From contig CM043969.1 in NCBI GenBank assembly GCA_014529385.2, forward strand, positions 20,180,946 through 20,244,945: a DNA stretch of 64,000 bases, in the 5' to 3' direction. The DNA comes from Adiantum capillus-veneris (taxonomy: Eukaryota; Streptophyta; Polypodiopsida; Polypodiales; Pteridaceae). Numbering within the stretch: position 1 is the stretch's first letter; the number at the start of each line of letters is the position of its first letter. The position numbers and the translations under genes are program-made. The notes beneath the pieces were generated by a model, which saw only the letters and a list, made by a program, of their open reading frames with translations, had not been told where the DNA came from and did not search any database. Shown in pieces: positions 54,511 to 64,000 of this stretch.

Positions 54511-56147
54511 GTCCGGGAGGACTCAGACTACGAGGGGGGGAGGTATACAGGAGCTACAAAGCAGCTACAAGCGAAAAAAACAAAGAAAAACAAAAATTAT
54601 ATTACAAGGGCAGTGTCTTACATGATTTTGCAATTTTTTATGTTTGATTGCGGATATTGATAATATTTATGCCCTTATATACCTTGTTTTGCAACAAGAA
54701 GAGATCAAATGATGAATTTGGGTCTCTAGATGTGTAAATATCACTAAATAAGAGTGTTTTTGGAGCTAAAAAGTGGAAAAAAGTGGTAATCCAAGTCCAG
54801 AAATCACAAAGAAGTGTATATCCATATACACAGGGTTACCAGCTATTTATCGTGTATGTTTGGAATTTTTTGGCTTCAATTTGCTATTTTCCTTTATTTT
54901 TTATGATTTTCTTAATAAAAATAAAAGAAAAATAAAAAAGCAGGTGAAATGAGATCGGAAAAAAAGAAAAGAATAGACTGTGATGATCCTAATGACAAGG
55001 GCAACCCATGGTAAAAATGGGGTACAATTCTGAAAAAGTTGCGGAAAGCCCGAAATGACAGAATTTTGGCAAAGTGGACAGATTTCTCAGAAACAGGTCA
55101 AACGGAGTCCAAATTGAGAAATTGCAAATCCTAAAGTGCATTTCACGACGAGATAGGAGCACATGTCAAATTTGGTAACAAGTGATCCGGGAAGTCCGAA
55201 GTTAAGTATTTTTCACATCACTTTCAAGCTCATTTCCACTATTACCTTCTTGGAGAGAGCAAAGAGCACACAGGAGCATCCGACCTTCTACCGCCTTCTA
55301 CGACTGCTACGAGAGCTCAGAGGACACCAGACATGAGAGGTAGACTCGTTGCCATAAGCTTTTGATGCTTATCGTTAACTTTTGTCGCGAAAACTGACCA
55401 AAACCAAGAAACAAGAGTAGACGGGGAATGGGGAAGAATGCTAGGTAGGGGCACAACCGCCTAACCAAACCTTGCAAGAACTTAGAGGTGGGTTACCCTA
55501 ACATAGAAGATGGGTTTCTAACACTCAAAGCTCGAGAAAGAACGACTTGAAAAACCCTAGGTCAACAGAGCCTGCAAGAGGCAAACAGAAAAAAGTTGTC
55601 GAAACGACACAAAACTTCTCAGGAAGCTTAACAACATCGAGGGCAATGCAACCGTGGAGTATCTCCGGGTTTGGATCACCAAAAGTAGGTCGGAACAACC
55701 GATTCGGCTGCGGACACACAAAGCGTCATTTTGGCATAACGGCTAAAATTGACGACCAAATTACATGAAACTTCACAAGAAGCTTCAAATATACATGGAT
55801 GACTTATGTTTGCAAGCAAAACCCAAAAGAAAGCTGATTCACTTACCGATGGTGAAAAAGACGCTTTTGGGCAACCAAATGGAGAAAGATGGAGAACGGG
55901 GAGCCAAAGTCAAGTTCAACCAAATAGGTGGCTTCACAACATATCCAATGAGCTGGAAATGCAACTCTCGAGAAGAAAAGTTGAAGAAATTCAACTCCAA
56001 GGCAAAAAGACGACTTCGGAGACTGAAATGCCTATAAGGGGGCTTTTTAGCTAAACTGATGACTTTTTAAGTAGAAAACTAGTTAGCAGGGCTTAGGGCA
56101 CTAGCACAAAGCATTCTTTGCACAAAAAGACCAGCATTTCAAGAAAA
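54511..56147 (+). other. non-coding spacer downstream of pol, first part
   Basis: No coding region is supported; open frames of 60-90 codons at 55547-56054 are weak. At 54814-54831 an isolated palindrome (GTGTATAT, CC, ATATACAC) lies in a context like that of the main palindromes (AATCACAAAGAA before, AGGGTTACC after). From 55070 on, degenerate blocks such as CAAACGGAGTCCAAATTGAG and CACATGTCAAATTTGGTAAC resemble the leader repeats. Confidence 0.6.
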
Positions 56148-56850
56148 GACATCATACGCGTATGATGCCTCACAACATGATTTTCACATCCATTTCAACA
56201 TTTGAGTGCATAGCCTCATTCCACATGTTAATCACATCCTATGAACCAAGTATCATGAGAATTGGAGTTAGAAAACCCAAGGAAAACCAAAAAGACGCAA
56301 AGTAGGCCATAAAATTGATTTTTGGTCCTAATTTTGTCAAAATAACTCCAAACTCATTGAAACTTTGTAGGATTGTTGATTAACACATCTACAAGCTATC
56401 TGGAACCAAAAAGCACCATTTTGACACAAAAGACATCATACGCGTATGATGTCTATTTGCACTTACAGAGCCAAAAATGCTCATTTGTCATCATACATCC
56501 ATTATATATATCTAATACATGCTACATGTGAAGTTTGGAACCATTTGGTCAAGTGGATCACCCCATTAGCCCAATTAAGAGAAAATCCTTCATACAAAGC
56601 CTATTTTTGTCCCAAATCCAACATATTCAAGTCCAAACCAAGATTTGAGTATAAACAGTCCTTCACTAGCACATGGAGAGTCCACAGAACCAATCCCATG
56701 AAAAATTGATGAAAAAGACATCATACGCGTATGATGTCTCCAGAGCCATTTTTAGTCCAAATTCTATCCAAACTTGATAAATCCACTGAATAAGCCTATC
56801 TAAAGCCAAAACCAAGCTTATAGAGAAAATTGGTCCAAAAATGCACTAAA

Positions 56851-58075
56851 CATTAGAAAATTTCGTAGGTCATTTGGAGGGCCTTGTAAGAAATTGTATT
56901 TCTCTCTCTAGAAACTTTTTATAAAATGCACTTGCACCTTGTGAGTACGTCCAAAAGGACAACCAAACACTCTAAAAAGTAGATTTATATTCCCAATCAT
57001 CCTTGAAAACGGTCACTTTTTTATTTAATGCGAGCGTCTTTTTCAGGAGGCAGGTGCGGCGCATTCAATGCAGCTTACGTCATCACTAAAAGTTGAAAAG
57101 TCACAAACTGTCAAATAGTGATAGATTTTGAGGCTTTTGACACCACCAATGCGTCCGGAACGCCAAAATACCCTAAAAACGAATGTCTACTTGCCTCATT
57201 CCGACAACCGAAGAGGCAAAAAATGTCAAAAAACCCCAAAAAATGGGCTTTTTACTTAAGGCGCGTGAGGAGGCATTTCTAAATTCTAGAATGCCCCTCT
57301 GCGCGCCGTTAGTACAAAGCTCCTTTTAGTGATTTTTGGACACTTATCTTTCCAAAAAGCCCCTTTTTAGAGGTTTTTGGACATTTTCCTCTCAAAAAGC
57401 TTCCTAAAAAGAGGAAAAAGGGGCTTTTTACTAACGGCGCGCGAGGAGGCATTCCAAAATTCTAGAATGCCCCTCTGCGCGTCGTTAGTACAAAGCTCCT
57501 TTTAGTGATTTTTGGACACTTATCTTTCCAGAAAGCCCCTTTTTAGAGGTTTTTGGACATTTTCCTCTCAAAAAGCTCCCTAAAAAGAGGAAAAAAGGGC
57601 TTTTTACTAACGGCGCGCGAGGAGGCATTACAAAATTTTGGAATGGCCCCTCGCGCGCAGTTAGTAAAATGTTCCTTTAGGGATTTTTGACATTTTTTTG
57701 CCTCTTTGGATGTCTAACCGAGGCAATTGGACATTCATTTCTAGGAGATATGTGCGTTCCGGACGCATTGACAATATCAAAAGTTTCAAAATCTTCCACC
57801 ACTTGATAGTTTTGTGACTTTTTGAGTTCTAGTGATGACGTATCCCGTATCAAATGCACCGCATCTACCTTCTGAAAAAGGTGCTCGCATTAAATGAAAG
57901 AGAGTGCTCGTCTTCAAGGACCACTAGATTATTAAATGAGGAGAGGGACACCTTTTATATTTTTGTTAATATCAATCTATTTTTCTACGTAACGTAGGCT
58001 CTTCTCTCATTGGAGGAGCTTATTTTCCTCTCTCTTCCAAAAGGCCCTCCAAAAGACCTCCGAAATCTCCTAATG
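56851..58075. mobile_element. fold-back (long terminal inverted repeat) element nested in the spacer
   Basis: The left arm (from CATTAGAAAATTTCG at 56851 to about 57240) and the right arm (about 57690 to CGAAATCTCCTAATG at 58075) are reverse complements along about 390 bases with moderate divergence. Matching blocks are GGTCATTTGGAGGGCCTT, TTTATTTAATGCGAGC, ACGTCATCACTA, AATGCGTCCGGAACGC and AAGAGGCAAAAAATGTC. The centre has 176-bp tandem repeats. No transposase and no clear target-site duplication were found. The type recalls fold-back or Mutator-like non-autonomous elements. Confidence 0.75.
57245..57690. repeat. 176-bp tandem repeats with internal hairpins
   Basis: Units start with GGGCTTTTTACT at 57245, 57421 and 57597 (the last partial). 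Each contains a GC-rich inverted repeat (CTAACGGCGCGCGAGGAGGC ... GCCCCTCTGCGCG(T/C)CGTTAG), and a second one between AAAAGCCCCTTTTTAG and CTAAAAAGAGGAAAAAGGGGCTTTT. Copies 1 and 2 are about 95% alike. Confidence 0.9.
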
Positions 58076-58380
58076 AGACATCATACGCGTATGATGTCTC
58101 ACTATGTGATTTGGCACCTCAGGGCTTCAACCACCAAACAGAAGTGTTCTACATGCCATTTGAAAGTAATCCACCAAGTTTTACCCAATTTGGATCATAA
58201 AATCCAATTCCCTTTCAAAATTTTTCCAAGAGCCTGAACTGGACTAAACTGGCCAAAACTTGACCAAATGGGATCCAAACTCAAATCCAAGCATATGATA
58301 CTCATGTATACACTATCAGTTACAAGCACAACCAATATGAAGTCATTCTGACACAAAAGACATCATACGCGTATGATGTC

Positions 58381-58547
58381 TCAAGCATGTTTTTGAGCCC
58401 AGTTTGCATATTTTTTCACCTACATTGCATCCTTAGGCCCTGAATAGCTCATGTTTCAATTTTCAAGTCATTTGAATAGTTAAAAGCTTCATTTCGGCTT
58501 TCAGTACTAAAAAGACGCTAACTTCTGAAATTGGAGTTACAGGATCC
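58381..58547 (+). other. spacer before the third ORF
   Basis: Non-coding; leads into the ATG at 58548. Confidence 0.5.
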
Positions 58548-61500
58548 ATGGATTCCGCTAAGTCATCGGCAACTAAGAGAAAAAGACCAACCATCAAGGA
58601 TGCTCTTGCAGAAGCAGAACCTTTTGATATTCCAACAGAAACCCTCAAGCCAACCAAGACTTGGGTGGAGGAAGCAGTACTAGAAAAAGAGGGAATAAAG
58701 ATCTACCAGGGGACTTTCAGAGATCCTCAAGGGCAATCGGTCGATGTACCTATGATCCCACGAGAATTAGTGGATTATAGCAGATCAGAGAACATCAGCA
58801 GATACCTGGAAAGGGCTGACTTACACAGGTTCTTCACCTCGAGACCATCAGGTGTGGATACAAGAAGAGTGTACGAGTTGGCAACATCCATTCAGAAGGA
58901 TGGGAAAGCCACATTGACAGCCATGGATGGAGAGAAAGTAGAAGTACAGATCACTCCACAGCTCATTGCAGATGCATTGAAGCTGAACAACAAAGGGAGC
59001 TCTGTCAGGGAAAGAAGGGAGGCTATAGAGGTTTATGGGTCCAAGAAACAGAATGCAACTTATGGAGATATGGCAGACCAAAGAGCGGCAACCCTTTGCT
59101 GACTGTACAACCAATTTCTCCATATTTGCAGTAAAAGACCGCAAAAGTATACGACACCGCCCCATGCCATTGCAACTACCATCACATGGGCACTGAAGAG
59201 CAACATGCCAAAAGAGGTGAATTATGCTCAATACATCCACGAGCAAGTAATTGCCATGCACAACGAGAAGCCAAAGTATATAGGAGGAGCTGAAGTTCTG
59301 ACAAGAATAGCTTATGAAGCTATTGGAGCCAGAGATCAATGGCCAAAGGTTCCCTCCCAGAATGAGTGGCTTAGAGAAGCCGATGAAGAGGAAGAACAGC
59401 CTGAAGTATCCAAGAGGGCGTCCACAAGAGCACGCAGGAAACTAGAAATAGTTTCAGAACCTGAAGAGAATGTGGATGAGCCGCTCAAGAAGAAAGCGAA
59501 GAAGAAGGCTGATCCCAAGCAAACCAAAAGTCAAAAAGCTGCAAGAATGGAAAGGCTGGTGGAGCAGTTCAGAGCGGGAAGAGCTCTAAAGGGGGACTTT
59601 GAAGAAATGTGGGTGCCAGACCCCACTAAAGTCGGAACCAGCTCATCCAGGCCACATGTTGATCAATATGATCAATATATTAGAGCTTATGAGGAGTCGG
59701 AGGCCATACTAGAGCAGCAACCTGTCAAGCCTTATACTGAAGAGGAAGTACAACTTTTAAAAGATGAGCTGAAAAAGGACGACAAGGAGAAGAAGGAAGT
59801 AGATGAGTCTACTGAACTTCGAGAGAAAGACGGGCAAGCAAACAACGGGAAAGCCAAAATGACTGAGGACAATCAGCCCTCCTTTACTGATGTACCAAGC
59901 CCGAAGAAGACGGAAATTATTGTGGAGGAGACCACAATAGAAATAGAAACAGAAGTTATGGAAAAGCCGGAGGCCGGGACCAAGGAAAAGGAGATAGATC
60001 CAGTTCAGCAAAAGAAAGATGATTATGAGGATCTGGTAGCGATCGGATACAGTGAAGAAGAGGCCCTGGAGGCAGTTTATGGGATATCCCTATGAAAACA
60101 AGATGATCGGAAAGGGACGAAGGAAAAGACAAAGGGTACAATGGAGAGTAAAGAGAAAATGGACGAACAGAACATCTGGTAGCGATCGGATACAGTGAAG
60201 AAGAGGCCCTGGAGGCAGTTTATGGGATATCCCTATGAAAACAAGATGATCGGAAAGGGACGAAGGAAAAGACAAAGGGTACAATGGAGAGTAAAGAGAA
60301 AATGGACGAACAGAACATACTAGAAGAGCCGAAGCCATTGGAGGTGGTGGCAGAAAGAGCTGTCAAGTTGACAGATGAAGATGAAAAAGACATGCACATG
60401 GTGCATGAACTGCTCAGCAAGATTAAAGAAAGATCCAGAGCAAAGGAAGTAGCAATTGAGACAGCAAAACAAAAGGAAGCAGAGTTGCAGAAGAAGTTAG
60501 AGAATGCTATGACTGAATCTGAAAGTCATAAAGCATCACTCTACGACGCAGAAAACGAGAGAGACGGCTTGATACTCCAACTAGCCGAAGCTTCAAGAGA
60601 GGTAACAAGTTCACAGGAAGCAAAGGAGTGAATAGAAGATGAGCTGGAGGCAGCCAAGGATGAGCTCATTGAGCTAAGGAAAAGAGTCGAACTTCAAGAA
60701 AGGACAATCACGAGACTCAGGACCACCCCTAGAGCTAGCAGAGCAGGAACAGAACAAGAGGGAGCCCTCGTACCAGCTCTGGAAGATCAGGTCAGAAGTT
60801 TGCAAAGAGAGCTAAGGTTAGAGCAAGTGCAAAGATTGCACATGGCGGAGGGATCATTGGCTGCAGAGGAGAGGCTCACATCAGAAAACCAAACACTAAG
60901 GACAGAAAATGAGGCCCTCCGCAAACAGCTCCAAGACCTCCAAGAGCAACAAAGAAGAGAAACAGAGACACCACAAGAAGAAGCAGGGGGAGCAGCCATA
61001 GAGCTACCAGAAACTGGAGAGGCAACCACAATTGAAGATCCAGCCCCAGTTCAAGAAGTGGCCTCAACTTCAGGAATCTCTGAAGAAGAAGAACAAAGGC
61101 TCCAGGACCAAATAGAAAAGTCAACAGAGGAAAGTGCCAAGGCGGAAATGGAATGGGAAAGGAGACTCCTCATCTCCATTAGACTTCAAGGTTTAGACAC
61201 AAAAGTGCTCCATGAAGAGTGGATGAAACCCAGCCTGCCTTTCCCTCTGATGAAATTTGAAGTGATAAAGACGAAAAAGAGAATAGAGGAGGAGCAGTAT
61301 GTTGCTCTTTACGAAGGCGACATCACAAAGGATGAACAATCAAAGAAGATTGTAGATTCTCAACCTAGATGGAGGAAAGGTTGGCTGAACAAATACCCAG
61401 CCTACCTCATCTACTTGGTAGAGGCTCCAAAGGAGATTCAGGAGGATGCAACCTTCTGCCCGGTGCCAAGAGTCAGAAACTGGAAAGAGCATGGCAGGAT

Positions 61501-61966
61501 TGCAGAAAAGAAGCCAAATTGGCTTAATTATCCCAGGATGCCAGGACCAAAGGAAGGAGAGAGAATATGTAAAGCCTACATGGTGAAAACCCTAACGGGC
61601 ACCATCAAACTCTTTACTGGCTCTCCTGACCTTTCGTGTCAGATGCTAAAGAAAATCTGCAGGACTCTCTTAGCATGCATTGAAGTGTTCGCGCCAGATA
61701 AAGCCACGACCTCGAGTCTACTATCGATGGCCGACACAGTGACGGATATGATGTATGATCTTTCATTGCAGCCATCACCAAAGGTGTTACATCTCTTATA
61801 CCAAAGAATTATGTTTTTGCCTAGCTTCCACATGCAAACATTCGAAGAAGCTTTCTACACCGGCTTTTTCACTCACGAAAGCAAAATATTCAGCCCAACC
61901 TTGACCATCGACAACCTACGCTACGAATCACATTTGCAGATGCTCAAGACGACAGGACTCTATTGA
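58548..61966 (+). pseudogene. third ORF of family A (unknown protein with coiled coil), broken
   Basis: One long coding region of about 1100 codons cut by TGA codons at 59100, 60093 and 60629 and by a 143-bp tandem duplication (60031-60316) that shifts the frame. N-terminal part: MDSAKSSATKRKRPTIKDAL, then DLHRFFTSRPSGVDTRRVYELATSI...VEVQITPQLIADALKL. This resembles the plant retrotransposon-associated (putative plant transposon protein) domain. The middle is acidic and lysine-rich. From about 60284 to 61130 heptad-like Glu/Leu/Lys patterns (LRTENEALRKQLQDLQEQQ) predict a coiled coil. The C-terminal 270 residues (KKGWLNKYPAYLIYLVEAP, LPSFHMQTFEEAFYTGFF) are unassigned. No signal peptide or transmembrane segment supports an envelope role, although the position is where env-like ORFs lie. 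It may be a second structural or accessory protein. Confidence 0.7.
60031..60316. repeat. 143-bp tandem duplication inside the third ORF
   Basis: ATCTGGTAGCGATCGGATAC at 60031 and again at 60174; the two 143-bp copies are essentially identical. As 143 is not a multiple of three, it shifts the downstream reading frame. Confidence 0.93.
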
Positions 61967-62016
61967 CCAAGCCTAAAAGTCATGTGAGGGACGACATGAA
62001 CGCGGAGGGGGGGGAG
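61967..62016 (+). promoter_or_regulatory. 3' end of internal region and polypurine tract
   Basis: GGGACGACATGAAC followed by GCGGAGGGGGGGGAG (62002-62016) directly before the 3' LTR; the purine tract would prime plus-strand DNA synthesis. The family B element at 1272-1284 has a similar arrangement. Confidence 0.9.
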
Positions 62017-62303
62017 TGTTGAGCCAGCAGAGGATCACACCCACATTTTTACTCACACCCATCATTTTGTAACCATTGATTGTAATAAATGTCTTTCCGA
62101 CATTAATTTTGATTTGAGCCATTCATTAAGTAACGGGACTCAATTGAGTTTCCAGCTTGTAATCCCGAAGTAATTTCACCTGTTGATGTAAATAATTAGA
62201 GATGTTCGCACCTCCAAGGCTGAGGTATATAAGCCAAAGTTTTGTAACCTAAAGGGGGATTCAATTATTAATCAAAGTGAGTTTTTGAGCGCCGTGACTG
62301 TGT

Positions 62304-62382
<79 letters not shown>

Positions 62383-63005
62383 TTATCTTCTTGCGACGCG
62401 AGCTACGGGGCCGCCATTGGAGAAGCGACACCGCCATTGTGTTAGCAACGGTGAGAGCTACGCACAGATACAAAGAGTGCGCGCTATCGGCTTCTACGTG
62501 TGGTAAGTTCCTACGAGCTTCGGTGTGAGTTTTCTTCCAACTCGTGTGTCGGAATAGAGCGTGTAGCATATCTATAGAACCACAACGAGTAGAGCTACAC
62601 ATTAGTACCATCGGGGTCAAGTTTCAGTCACCTGTATTTTTCGGCCTGTCTTCATACGCGTTTGCCGCACGGAGTGGTTATAGGTTGATTTTGCAGTTCA
62701 AGTCTTTAGGGTGTTGTTCTTACCTAGTGTATAGACTTCCCCTTGAGTTTGAGATCGATTCAATGATTCTAGATCCTGTTTCGTATAGCATTCGTTCGTA
62801 GTACGGATTTCAGTCACTTGCGTATTTTAGAACTTAGATTTGATTTCCTTAGTAGTGATTGTCATTAGAAGGTCGAGTAGGTGATTTGACACCCACCTAG
62901 TTGTTTCCATGCGCCTGCGGGTCAAGCTCCGTCCTCGTCTGACAAATTCTGTTGTTGGTTGAGTTCTCGCTATTTAGCTTCGCTAGCGGCGTAACCGCCT
63001 TAACA
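62017..63005 (+). mobile_element. 3' LTR, family A
   Basis: 989 bp, matching the 5' LTR with about eight substitutions, one base missing in CTTCGCTAGC, and a (GA)n of 75 bases (62306-62380) instead of 71. TATATAA is at 62226-62232 and the TCATACGCGT word at 62652-62661. Followed by AGCAA. Confidence 0.95.

Positions 63006-64000
<995 letters not shown>

Larger units (their letters stand above)
56148..58380 (+). repeat. palindrome array, spacer part (five copies)
   Basis: The leader palindrome recurs at 56148-56169 (one mismatch), 56432-56453, 56717-56738, 58077-58098 (arms extend to 58074-58101, a perfect 28-bp palindrome) and 58359-58380. Start distances are 284, 285, 1360 and 282 bp. The long interval contains the 1225-bp fold-back insertion; without it the distance is about 135, like the 125-bp interval in the leader. 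The text before copies 6 and 9 (TTCTGACACAAAA-like) is nearly identical. Confidence 0.95.
42483..63005 (+). mobile_element. near-complete 20.5-kb Ty3/gypsy LTR retrotransposon (family A)
   Basis: Two LTRs in direct orientation (986 and 989 bp) bound by TG...CA, flanking AGCAT and AGCAA as a target-site duplication with one mismatch, a PBS, a gag-pol coding block in gypsy order (PR-RT-RH-INT), a third ORF and a PPT. The LTRs differ at about eight positions plus one single-base deletion and (GA)n length, so insertion is recent. The size and long spacer recall Tat/Ogre and Athila lineages; no chromodomain was seen. Exact lineage would need RT phylogeny. Confidence 0.95.

Noticed and set aside
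58548-61966. Envelope gene
   Set aside because: No signal peptide, no transmembrane helix and no cleavage site seen, although the position fits.

Overview
The window reads as nuclear DNA of a land plant with a large, repeat-rich genome. It shows nested LTR retrotransposons, a Helitron, a truncated LINE, SINE-like pieces, a fragment of a plant LRR receptor kinase, and very many long (GA)n/(CT)n microsatellites. I see no intact host gene. The species cannot be assigned from the sequence. Penelope-like reverse transcriptases occur in some non-flowering plants (Selaginella, conifers), so a non-flowering plant is possible but not shown.

Layout, left part (1-36 kb). 1-2223 is the 3' end and LTR of a Ty3-type element (family B below). 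2224-4930 and 22790-24560 hold two diverged copies of a third element's 3' end and probable LTR. 9419-14412 holds two inverted, diverged copies of a two-ORF Penelope-like element; the right copy keeps its reverse transcriptase, but one catalytic Asp is replaced. 15646-16737 is a non-autonomous Helitron with diagnostic ends. 17041-18694 is a 5'-truncated LINE with target-site duplications. 18.9-22.4 kb is CT-rich with a 288-bp tandem duplication. 25696-29910 is a decayed minus-strand Ty1/copia element with its PBS and 5' LTR. 32987-35300 is the leader, PBS and LTR of a minus-strand family B element.

Middle (36-42 kb). A broken LRR-receptor-kinase fragment lies at 36335-37610. It is followed by degenerate duplicated segments and long microsatellites.

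Right part (42483-63005). One near-complete Ty3/gypsy element (family A) of 20.5 kb, with LTRs of 986 and 989 bp that differ at about eight positions plus one indel and a microsatellite length change. In order: LTR, tRNA-Asp-like PBS, 1.4-kb leader, gag, pol (protease, RT, RNase H, integrase), a second protease-like domain, a 4-kb spacer, a third ORF, PPT and LTR. Gag and pol give particle and enzymes; the third ORF is unassigned. Coding capacity is broken by a pol frameshift, in-frame TGA codons and a 143-bp tandem duplication, so this copy was probably mobilised in trans or decayed quickly.

Most notable signals: (1) nine copies of a 22-28 bp palindrome in the non-coding leader and spacer of family A, mostly spaced 282-288 bp; family B carries a different palindrome in the same setting at similar spacing, and both have a related partial site about 340-350 bp from the LTR end; (2) a tandem duplication of the integrase H2C2 zinc-binding module at exactly 126 residues; (3) a second retropepsin-like domain downstream of integrase with DSR in place of DSG; (4) a 1.2-kb fold-back element nested in the spacer.
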